A program made the position numbers and the translations under genes. This document shows positions 9,250 through 18,221 of a stretch of 64,000 nucleotides of DNA, piece after piece. Every line of letters begins with the position of its first letter. The first letter of the stretch is position 1. The notes below the pieces were generated by a model. The model saw only the letters and a list, made by a program, of their open reading frames with translations, had not been told where the DNA came from and ran no database searches. Source of the stretch: Aurantiochytrium sp. KH105. Lineage: Eukaryota; Sar; Bigyra; Thraustochytrida; Thraustochytriidae. Location: contig BGKB01000050.1 of assembly GCA_003116975.1 (NCBI GenBank), positions 310,001-374,000 of the forward strand, given 5' to 3'.

Positions 9250-12200
9250 ATGCTGGGCGACGGCGGGCCCAGCCCGAACTCGGAGCCGCAGCAGACCTCA
9301 AACGGCCTCGCAGCACCCGCAGCACCACCAATAACAAGAACGACAGCAGCAGCAGGGACAGAAGAAGCACCTGCTGCAGCTGCCAAGGCAAAAAGGAAAC
9401 CTGCGCCGGCGTCGGCGGCGTCAAGAGGAGGAAGGCGTAGGGGAGGCAAGATGACCTCGGCGCTGCTGGTCCTTCTGCAGAAGAACTGGAAACTGAAGCG
9501 CAAGGCACCGAGGTCACTCTTCCTCGAGTTCGCTCTACCGCTGCTCTTCGTCGCGCTCTTCGCCGCGCTCAAACAAATCACCGATGTGGCACGAGTGAGC
9601 GCAGGCTGGACCAGAGAAGGCGTCTCGAGCTGTTCCTTCGAGGTCCCTGAAGACGCGTATAATCTCACGTGCACATCTCCGTACTCGCGCTTCATCTCAG
9701 ACACGACATCATTCGATCTCCTCGCCAACAATTTCCGAGGCCGATGGGTTGGACACGAGACCGCCCGCATTTTCATTGCCACCTCAACCGGCGCCGCAAG
9801 AGAGATCGAGGCCCTCAACCAATTCATTTCGTGGGTCGCCGAGGTCGGCACGGCAGAGGGCACACAGAGTGACTTTGCCGACCTTGTTTTCACGCTCGGA
9901 AATGGCACAGTTCAAGAAATCAACAATTACGTGCGGTCCGCCGAGTATGGAAATCCCGCATTTTCCGAAGAGGCCCCCGAGTGCGCCGTTGCGCTCGTCT
10001 TTGACCTCATGGACTTTGAAAACGCGCAGTTCGAGTACACACTGCGCCTAAACAGTACAAGTGGAGCTCCTCTCTTCGAAGTCCCTCGCACAACGCTTGA
10101 CCCAACGTATAACACCATGCAGTCTCTGCGCTGGGTTTCGAGCTCCGAGAATCCAGAGTATGTCACCAGTGGGTTCGTAAGCTTTCAACGCCTCATCGAT
10201 TCGTGGCTTATTTCGACCGTAGGCGGCGTCTCTTCCTACGACGACATCTGGCAGCCTTTTACCGCCAAATTCATTCCCTTTCCCGTGTATGAGCACATCT
10301 ACGACGAGTTCTTCTCGTACACGGCCGATATCTTTCCACTCGTCTTCTCACTCGTCTACCTGTATCCTGTGTCGCTCATCCTTGAAGGCCTCGTGCGCGA
10401 GCGCGAAACACGAGTCGACGAAATGCTGAAAATTATGGGTGTCAGTGAGACCTTGATCATTACTTCTTGGTACATCACGTACGTGGTCGTCTTTCTCCTG
10501 CTCTCTATCATCATCACCGGACTCTGTTCCCTCATGCTTCCGGTCTCGGCCTCTTCACAGGGGGGGGGGGTTATTCTCTTCTTGCTCTTCTTTTTTTACG
10601 GCATCGCCATCATCAGTCTCTGCTACACCATGAGTACGGTCTTTACGCGTGCTCGTACGGCCTCATACGTTGGCGTGGTGCTCTACTTTATGGGCTTCTT
10701 TCTGTTTTACCTCGTCAGCGACGAGGAGGTGGACCCCAAGCCAGTTCCCATTCTTTTCATTCCGCAAGTGGCCTTTTCGCTCTCACTTCAATCGATCGCT
10801 TCACTCGAGGCGAGCACTGTCGGTATCAGTACAACCACGCTCGGCGAGACTGCGGCTGGCTTCACGGTCGGCCAAGGGCTTGGCATGATCATCTTTGACA
10901 TTTTCTTGTGGACCCTCATCGGATCGTACCTCAGTATCGTATCACCCTATCGTGAGTTCGGCCATCGCAGAAAGTGGTACTTTTTCCTCACGCCCAAGTA
11001 CTGGATCAGCACCACTCGCTGGGCCGTCTCCATCCTTTCTTGTGGCAGGTTTGGCGTCACGCGCCCGGACGAATCGATGTCTCTTGCCCCCTTGGTGTTT
11101 TCCCCGGACGTGGCTGAAAATATCGAGACGCGCGCCTCCTCCGCGGAGATGCGCCGACCACGCGTTCAGGTCCGTGACCTGCGCAAGGTGTTTTCCACGC
11201 CATCGGGACCTAAAACTGCAGTTGATGGACTTTCCCTCGATATGTACGAAGGCGAGATCCTCGCACTCCTCGGACATAACGGCGCAGGCAAGACCACGAC
11301 CCTTCAAATTCTTTCAGGCATGCTGCCAGGTTCGGGTGGCCAAGCCCTCATCGGAGGCGCCTCCATCGACACGGACATGACACAAATCCGTCGCAGTCTT
11401 GGCTTTTGCCCACAGCACGATGTGCTCTATCCTACACTTACTGTCCAAGAGCACCTTTGGTTCTATGGAAGTATTAAGGGTTTGTCCGGAACTGCGCTCA
11501 AGGAAGCGATCAAAGCGAGCGTTGATCACGTCGGGCTCACTGAAAAGGTGCACACGCGCACCAAGGCGCTTTCCGGTGGCATGAAACGAAAACTGTCCGT
11601 GGCCATTGCGCTCTTGGGCGACTCCAAGGTTGTCTTTGTGGACGAACCAACCTCGGGCGTAGACCCTTGGTCGCGACGATTCATCTGGCAACTTCTTCAG
11701 GATGCGCGGGAAGGTCGAGTCATCGTGCTCACGACGCATTTTATGGACGAGGCCGACATTCTCGGAGATCAAATTGCTATCATGGCAGAGGGAAAGCTCA
11801 AGTGTCTGGGATCGAGTCTCTTCCTCAAGCGTCGCTTCGGCGCTGGTTACGTTTTGACCATGGTCAAGAAACCCGAAGATGATCCGACGCAAGACGCTGC
11901 CAACGTGAAGCAAATCCGCATGATCGTGACCAAGTATGTCCCGCAGGCGGTTCTCTCGAGCAACGTCGGTACCGAAGTTACCTTTCAGCTTCCGACCGCC
12001 TCGGCCGGAAAGTTTCCTGCCCTGTTTCAAGAAATCGACAGCAGTTCGCTTCCCATCGAACAGTACGGTGTCTCGGTGACCACGCTTGAGGAGGTCTTTT
12101 TGCAGGTCGCCCGCGCAGACGACCAAAAGCGCCAAGTGGGCCGGGCCGCAGCGTTGTCAGCCGATCCCGAGGAGATCGATGCCACCTTTGAAAAGGATGG

Positions 12201-15200
12201 CTCGGGAGCGAAGCACACGTCCGTCGACATGACGCGAGCCACCGTCAGCGTCGTGTCAGCAGACGGAACTCAGGTTCTCGATGATGCACCGATGCCTTCG
12301 TCCATCGAGCACTTTAAAGCGCTTTTCGTCAAGCGCATGCGCTACGCCCGGCGGGACAGGCGCTCGTTTTGCTGCTCCATTTGTTTGCCCGTAATTCTCT
12401 TCGCGGTGGGCCTACTCGTTCTTCGGTTGGCCCCCATCGGGGATGATGATCCTCTCTATACGCTCTCAACGGACGATTACAATCCTAACATTGCGAGTTC
12501 CGAGGCTGCCTTGCCCGTCATGGAGTTTGACACCAATGGCACAAGTGCAGCCCGTGTGGCACAGGCCGCAAACTTTCCCTCTTGGGAGCTTGAGCCGCGC
12601 ACGCTCGAACCGTATCCCGATGACGAGGTCGTGACCATCTTTGAGCGTGATTATGCGAATGGGCTTCCCACGAGTGAAATGTGCGCCAGAACGGATTGCA
12701 GCGATAATCCGTCGTCTCTCCATGGCACGGGCGTGCTGAACTTGGCCGAGTCAATGATAAACGCCCCCGTTTCCCGCAACGGAGCATCTCTGTACTCTGC
12801 TGCTATCCTTCAGCCCATGCGAGCGGAAGTAGAATACAGCTGCCTTGTTGCTGACTTCGAAGGTGACCTCAACACCGGCCTTGTTACGAGCTATACGAGC
12901 GAAGTGTGCACGAGAGAAGGATCTGCATGTGCATATATTGAAGCCGAGTTCCAGGGTGCCCGCACGTGCATTCCGGTGGGCTGTTATTCGAACCTCATCG
13001 AGTCAGATGCCATCACTCAGGTTGTCACTTCTGGGTCTGCATTTGGCGTCACCGTGACAACGTCCGCTTCCCCCGAAGAATTGGAGGAGCAGCTGGAAGA
13101 GCTTTTGGAAACGACATTGGTGCTTACATGCGAGGGGGCGCTTTGTAACTCGGGCCCTTCGAACCCTTTTGACACTAGTGTCTGCCGAGCATCGGCGGAA
13201 GACTATTGCATTACGGACGAGCTCACCGCGTACAAGGTCGACCCAGAGACATTTGACCTCTACCTGGCTTCAGGGAGCGAGGTTGTCTATTGCGATGAGA
13301 CACGAGCTGGCGGCACGGGCGCGGATCCCGGGGATGGCACAAGCGCAAGCTCTGCTCCTACAACGGCCCCGACACTTTCGAGTCTGCCTGCAACGGGATA
13401 TTGCTACGTTTCCACGATTGACGAGGTGATCACCGAGGCCTTGGTATCTCTTATCCAAAATTCGTCGCTCACCTTGAATCTCACGGAGATATTCACCATC
13501 TCAGACAATCTCGGTGAAGTCGTGAACATCACAGGTAACCTTACCGAGGTTTTGATCGTCGCAAATAATCTCACGGATGGCCTCGGCGGAAGCGTTGACT
13601 TTGATACGGCAAGTCTCGTGAATGCGAGCGATCCGCAGAACGTCACCTGTAATGACGAGCTCTTCACCTGCTCGTTCGTGGCGCTCGAGCCCGCAGATGC
13701 TGGCGCGGCGCAAGTCTGCGTTTTTGATTCATGCGTGAGCGATCCAGCCGCATATACGGCTGCGGTGGAAAGTCTTCTTCCTGGCTTTAATGAATCGCTC
13801 GCCAACGGCACTCGTTACGACTGCGAGGAGACTGCTGCAATCTGCGATGTTACCGTCGATCTTGTGCAGCTTGAAGGACTTTCGACAGTGGAGCTCAACG
13901 GCGAACAAGTTCTTCTTCTTTCAGATCTCGTGAACATTTCGATCAATCCAGATGCAGTCAATCTGACGGCAATCATCGAAGACAACCCGGGCGTTGTGGG
14001 AGAATTATTGGCTGCACTGTCAGACCCGGGCAACTCAAATCTGACAGAGGTTCTCAGCGAGTTGCTGCCGGATGGCGTGTCTCTCTCTGAGGATTTTAAC
14101 CTCACAGAAATTCTCGAGGACCCTGAGGTTGCTGCGGCGCTGACAGAGGTTGTCCAGGATATATTCAACGCCGAAAACGAGCTTGTGGAATGCACGGATC
14201 CGAATGACACGTGTTTGCTTTCGCAAATTTCTTTCGTGATTGGCACGCTCTGCGCTCCCGTGGGCTGCAGGTCGGATTTCACGCAAGGCCAGTACGCTTA
14301 TGTTCCCCTACTCGGCAACGTGACTTCCTTTGAAGATGTCGCTCTCTTTGAGTGCAATGGCACAGCTTGTAACGATGGCTGCCGCGCGGGCGGCAATTGC
14401 GAAGCCGAGGATTTAGAGCCGCTTCAGTACAATGCGACGGATGATTCCTTTTCCAATGGAACCATGCAATGGTGCCCGCCCGCACCGTGGCGCTATGGAT
14501 ACACGGCTCTCGTGAATTCGACAGCACGGCATGGCGCCCCCATCGTTGCGAACTCAATTCATTCTGCACTGCTGCGGCAAAAGGTGAAGGAGCTCAACGT
14601 TTCAGCTTCAAATCCATTTATCCGCACCAACACCCAGCCACTGCCCATTACTTCGTCGCTCCAGACGGTTATCTCGGGTTATTTGGCTTTCACTGCAGCC
14701 ATTTTCGCGCTCATCGCCTTTGCGTTCGTGCCTGCCTCGGTGGCTTCGTACATTGTGCAGGAACGCGAGGAGACAGCCAATGTGAAACTTTCTCAACTTC
14801 TCTCTGGAGCGGGAATCATCCCATACTGGCTTTCGCTGTACGCGTTTGATCTCTTGAACTTTCTTGTTCCGCTCGTTGGATCCGTGGCTTTGATTTTCAT
14901 TTTTGACATCCGCACGTACATTGATAATGGCGTGATTGTTGCGGTGGTCTTCCTTTTTCTCGGGTACGGCATGGCCGTCATTCCCTTTGCTTACCTGACG
15001 AGCAACCTGTTCAAGACGCACACGACGGCGCTGATCATGACCCTTTTCATCAACCTCATTACGGGTCTGATTCTCATGATCGCTTCCTTTGTTATGGAAA
15101 GCATCGACAATGATGCCGTCAACGAGGCAAATGTCAGTCTCAAGTGGGTTTACCGCATTTTCCCCGGGTTTTGCCTTGGTGACGCGCTCATCCAACTGAG

Positions 15201-16743
15201 TATCATCTATGTGCTCTCTGCCTTCGTGGGACCCTCGTACGTGTTGCCCTCGCCGTACGACATGGATATCGCTGGAGCCTCGCTCGCGTACCTCTATGTT
15301 GAGGCTGCCGTCTTTCTGGGGGCGGTTCTTCTTATTGAATATCTTCGAGCCTACCCGTCCGTTCGGGAATCGCTCGACTTTTCTTCTCGAGCGCCCAAGC
15401 TTCTCAAGAGGTTGCGCCGTTTTAGGAACCCGGCAGACGTCTCAACCGATGCCGGCCTGTACGACGCCATTGATGAGGATGTGGCAGCTGAGACAGAGCG
15501 AGTGCTCAGCGGAGGGGCTGAGGGCGACGCAGTCGTGATCAAGGATATCGCCAAGATCTACGGTACTGGCAAGGTGGCTGTGCGAGGATTGACGCTGGGC
15601 ATCAAGGCCGGAGAAACCTTTGGTCTTCTCGGTGTGAATGGTGCTGGCAAGACGACCACGCTGAAGATGCTGACTGGCGAACTGCCTGTGTCATCAGGCT
15701 CAGCTTCCATTGGCGGTTACTCTATCGCCTCTAGCCCGCGCGACGTGCACAGACTCATTGGCTACTGTCCTCAATTTGACGCACTTTTGGACTTGCTAAC
15801 GGTACGCGAGCATCTCGAGCTCTTTGGCCGCATCAAGGGCCTTTCTGGCGCTCGCCTCAAGGCAAACATCAATCGCCTCTTGCACACCTTGACTCTGGAG
15901 CCCTTTGAGCACAAGCTGACGCGCGGTCTCTCTGGTGGAACCAAGCGCAAGCTGAGCTTGGCGATTGCGCTCATTGGCGCGCCTCGCGTGATTTTCCTCG
16001 ATGAGCCCACCACAGGTGTAGACGCCGTATCCAAGCGATTCATCTGGGACGTCCTGGATGATGTGCGCGACGGTCTGCTTGGTCACAAGACGACCTTGGT
16101 GTTGACGAGTCACTCGATGGAGGAGGTCGAAGCGCTTTCCACGCGTCTGGGCATCATGGTGGGCGGACGCTTTCGGTGCATTGGTTCCGCCCAGCATCTC
16201 AAGAACCGTTTCGGCGACGGTCTTCTCCTCGAGGCAACGCTCGAGTCCCCTGCCCGCGCCGATTGCCAAAAGCTCTTGGTCGACAGCGATCTGCCGGATC
16301 GCGTGACTTGGGACGATATCGAAGCGGGCGCCCTCGATGTTCTCGGGCAACCCGCGCGTGTCGACCTTATTCTGGGCCGCGACGACGCGGCGTGGGCACT
16401 CTGCCACCAGCTTGATGAGAGTCACAGTGTGTCGTGCGAGGCGTTGGTGGAATGGTGGCTCATCGAGGACGCCAAGTCGAGCGCCTTTGATGCTATCACC
16501 AAGGCATTTCCTGGAGCCATGATTGTCGAGCGGCATGATCTCTCGTTGCGCTTTAGTCTTCCTGACATTGGCATTGCCTCCGTCTTCGCCTTTGTGGAGA
16601 AGAACAAGGCGGAACTTCACATCCAGGATTACGCTGTCTCGCAAGTCTCACTCGAGAGCATTTTCAACCTATTTGCGAGTCAGCAGGAGGAAGAGTCTGG
16701 AGTGGCTCGCGGCGTCAAGGTTGAGGTCGAAGCTGAGAAGTAA
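9250..16743 (+). CDS. ABCA-subfamily full-size ABC transporter
   Basis: About 2,497 residues, with two transmembrane halves each followed by an ATPase domain. ABCA proteins move lipids across membranes. TM1 lies near 90-110 and TM2-6 from about 357 with the ABCA-typical RERETRVDEMLKIMGVSE. NBD1 is at about 637-870: Walker A GHNGAGKTTT, signature LSGGMKRKLS, Walker B VVFVDEPTSGVD. TM7 is near 1042-1060, and the second TM group starts near 1805. NBD2 is at about 2094-2325: GVNGAGKTTT, LSGGTKRKLS, VIFLDEPTTGVD. Both ATP sites look intact. The second extracellular loop is about 740 residues, larger than the first (about 250), the reverse of ABCA1, and carries repeated Cys modules and many N-glycosylation sequons. 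The ATG at 9250 adds a 67-residue Ala/Lys/Arg-rich leader; the ATG at 9451 just before LLQKNWKLKRK is an equally good start by family comparison. Confidence 0.93.
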   Translation: MLGDGGPSPNSEPQQTSNGLAAPAAPPITRTTAAAGTEEAPAAAAKAKRKPAPASAASRGGRRRGGKMTSALLVLLQKNWKLKRKAPRSLFLEFALPLLFVALFAALKQITDVARVSAGWTREGVSSCSFEVPEDAYNLTCTSPYSRFISDTTSFDLLANNFRGRWVGHETARIFIATSTGAAREIEALNQFISWVAEVGTAEGTQSDFADLVFTLGNGTVQEINNYVRSAEYGNPAFSEEAPECAVALVFDLMDFENAQFEYTLRLNSTSGAPLFEVPRTTLDPTYNTMQSLRWVSSSENPEYVTSGFVSFQRLIDSWLISTVGGVSSYDDIWQPFTAKFIPFPVYEHIYDEFFSYTADIFPLVFSLVYLYPVSLILEGLVRERETRVDEMLKIMGVSETLIITSWYITYVVVFLLLSIIITGLCSLMLPVSASSQGGGVILFLLFFFYGIAIISLCYTMSTVFTRARTASYVGVVLYFMGFFLFYLVSDEEVDPKPVPILFIPQVAFSLSLQSIASLEASTVGISTTTLGETAAGFTVGQGLGMIIFDIFLWTLIGSYLSIVSPYREFGHRRKWYFFLTPKYWISTTRWAVSILSCGRFGVTRPDESMSLAPLVFSPDVAENIETRASSAEMRRPRVQVRDLRKVFSTPSGPKTAVDGLSLDMYEGEILALLGHNGAGKTTTLQILSGMLPGSGGQALIGGASIDTDMTQIRRSLGFCPQHDVLYPTLTVQEHLWFYGSIKGLSGTALKEAIKASVDHVGLTEKVHTRTKALSGGMKRKLSVAIALLGDSKVVFVDEPTSGVDPWSRRFIWQLLQDAREGRVIVLTTHFMDEADILGDQIAIMAEGKLKCLGSSLFLKRRFGAGYVLTMVKKPEDDPTQDAANVKQIRMIVTKYVPQAVLSSNVGTEVTFQLPTASAGKFPALFQEIDSSSLPIEQYGVSVTTLEEVFLQVARADDQKRQVGRAAALSADPEEIDATFEKDGSGAKHTSVDMTRATVSVVSADGTQVLDDAPMPSSIEHFKALFVKRMRYARRDRRSFCCSICLPVILFAVGLLVLRLAPIGDDDPLYTLSTDDYNPNIASSEAALPVMEFDTNGTSAARVAQAANFPSWELEPRTLEPYPDDEVVTIFERDYANGLPTSEMCARTDCSDNPSSLHGTGVLNLAESMINAPVSRNGASLYSAAILQPMRAEVEYSCLVADFEGDLNTGLVTSYTSEVCTREGSACAYIEAEFQGARTCIPVGCYSNLIESDAITQVVTSGSAFGVTVTTSASPEELEEQLEELLETTLVLTCEGALCNSGPSNPFDTSVCRASAEDYCITDELTAYKVDPETFDLYLASGSEVVYCDETRAGGTGADPGDGTSASSAPTTAPTLSSLPATGYCYVSTIDEVITEALVSLIQNSSLTLNLTEIFTISDNLGEVVNITGNLTEVLIVANNLTDGLGGSVDFDTASLVNASDPQNVTCNDELFTCSFVALEPADAGAAQVCVFDSCVSDPAAYTAAVESLLPGFNESLANGTRYDCEETAAICDVTVDLVQLEGLSTVELNGEQVLLLSDLVNISINPDAVNLTAIIEDNPGVVGELLAALSDPGNSNLTEVLSELLPDGVSLSEDFNLTEILEDPEVAAALTEVVQDIFNAENELVECTDPNDTCLLSQISFVIGTLCAPVGCRSDFTQGQYAYVPLLGNVTSFEDVALFECNGTACNDGCRAGGNCEAEDLEPLQYNATDDSFSNGTMQWCPPAPWRYGYTALVNSTARHGAPIVANSIHSALLRQKVKELNVSASNPFIRTNTQPLPITSSLQTVISGYLAFTAAIFALIAFAFVPASVASYIVQEREETANVKLSQLLSGAGIIPYWLSLYAFDLLNFLVPLVGSVALIFIFDIRTYIDNGVIVAVVFLFLGYGMAVIPFAYLTSNLFKTHTTALIMTLFINLITGLILMIASFVMESIDNDAVNEANVSLKWVYRIFPGFCLGDALIQLSIIYVLSAFVGPSYVLPSPYDMDIAGASLAYLYVEAAVFLGAVLLIEYLRAYPSVRESLDFSSRAPKLLKRLRRFRNPADVSTDAGLYDAIDEDVAAETERVLSGGAEGDAVVIKDIAKIYGTGKVAVRGLTLGIKAGETFGLLGVNGAGKTTTLKMLTGELPVSSGSASIGGYSIASSPRDVHRLIGYCPQFDALLDLLTVREHLELFGRIKGLSGARLKANINRLLHTLTLEPFEHKLTRGLSGGTKRKLSLAIALIGAPRVIFLDEPTTGVDAVSKRFIWDVLDDVRDGLLGHKTTLVLTSHSMEEVEALSTRLGIMVGGRFRCIGSAQHLKNRFGDGLLLEATLESPARADCQKLLVDSDLPDRVTWDDIEAGALDVLGQPARVDLILGRDDAAWALCHQLDESHSVSCEALVEWWLIEDAKSSAFDAITKAFPGAMIVERHDLSLRFSLPDIGIASVFAFVEKNKAELHIQDYAVSQVSLESIFNLFASQQEEESGVARGVKVEVEAEK

Positions 16744-18153
16744 GCTGGCCTGGGAATGAATCGTCTGTAGTTGTTTGCGATCTGGCCAGAATGAAAATCT
16801 TAAAGTAATGAATAGGCCAGGCCAAGCCCATCTGTTCTCAAAGATCTAACAGTTGTGGATTGATTGTCTGTAATTTTCTTCTTCCTTCCGTTTCTCTCTT
16901 TTTTTTTGCCTGCCCGGGTCAACTGTGTAACGAAGATGTTATTATTACAGGTGTAGTATGCCTCGGAAGATTTTCTGCTTTTTTATTTTTATGATTGTTG
17001 TCAAACGTTGGCAACAAGAGCATGTTGTAGAGAAGAACCGTATCAGAGCGTGGCGTGGTTGTTTTCGGGCCTTTCTCGCCAAGAAGAAATTTGCTTACAG
17101 CTCTAGCAAGGTAGTACTTGCAGATAAGTTGCTTCTCCTACAAGACGCGGCTCCTGCATCATCATTTCAGTTGTTCGCCTGCCAATGTCAGCCGTCTGCA
17201 ATCTCACGTCAATCCAAATCAATGGTATGCCCTTTCCTTCTCCCCTCGACTCCCTGTCAGCCCATTTCGTTCGACCCGCTTCGACTCTCACTTTGGCGCA
17301 ACGCAACCCAGCTCCACGCAAGTCAACCCAGCCCAGCTCAACGCGCCAGGACGGATACCCTCGGCCTGCTTGGCTCTGCCCTGCCCTGCCCTGCCCTGCC
17401 CTGCCTGCCGCGTCCCCTCTTCCCTTTTTCCCTTTTTCCCTGCCTCCTGCCAGCGGCGCCGCCTCCTCCTCTCCTCGCCTCCCTCTCTCCTCCGCGAGCC
17501 CGCGCAGCCGAGGCGAGGCAAGGCGAGGCGAGACGAGACGGGCAGACAGCAGGGCAGACGCGCAGCGAGCGCGGCGCCGGCGCGAGGGAGCGAGAGAGAG
17601 GCCGCGCGGGAGAGCGGCTCGGGCGGGCCGGCCGCGCGCGCGGGCGGCGCAGCAGCGGCAGCACGAGCAGGCGCGGCCGGCAGCGGCATTCTTATTCTTA
17701 GGAGCGAGACGCGGCGGCAGAGCTAGCTAGCTAGCAGAGGAGCAGAGCGACAGCAGAGCGGCGGCGGCGCAGGGCGCGGCGGCGCGGCGCGGCGGCGGCG
17801 GGAGAGCTTGGCCTGCGCGCGGCGCGGCGCGCGGCGCGGCGCGAGGCGCGAGCGGCCGGCGGCCAGCCCGCCGGCGAGTCGGCCCGGTCGGTTGGTGGAG
17901 CGAGAGATCGAGCGCGAGATAGATCATCGGGCGAGCCAGCGAGGGGAGCTTGCCGGCGAAGAGCGCCAGCGGCAGGACGCGCGCGCGAGGCCGCGGCGGA
18001 GGGCGCGCGCTGTGCACGAGCAGCGAGCGAGCAGGCAGGAGAAAGCAGCAGGAGAAAGCAGCAAGAGCAGGAGCGACCATAGCAGGATCTGAAGTCTGCT
18101 GGGATCTAGACCTGGGCTTGAAGCACGAGAGCAGCAAGTTCGCTCGCCGTCGT

Positions 18154-18191
<38 letters not shown>

Positions 18192-18221
18192 GAGGAGCAG
18201 GCGTAGAGGGAGGCCATAAAG
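16744..18221. other. ABCA to CCR4 spacer with GC-rich 5' region and simple repeats
   Basis: This 1,478 bp spacer separates two plus-strand genes. The first 450 bp are AT-richer and look like a 3' flank. From about 17300 the DNA is extremely GC-rich, with a CCCTG pentanucleotide repeat (17374-17406), a TAGC repeat (17721-17735), GCGGCG-type runs, and an AGC triplet repeat (18154-18189) only 32 bp before the CCR4 start. Open frames here, including one at 16958-17701, have no protein-like composition. Confidence 0.5.
18154..18189 (+). repeat. AGC triplet repeat in the presumed CCR4 5' UTR
   Basis: About 12 AGC units lie directly upstream of the CCR4 start at 18222 and would be transcribed as a CAG-type repeat in the 5' UTR. 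The tract ends in GGAGGAGG-type sequence. Confidence 0.8.

Noticed and set aside
16958-17701. An open frame downstream of the ABCA gene
   Set aside because: It runs from AT-rich 3' flank into a GC-rich repeat region with no consistent composition or motif.
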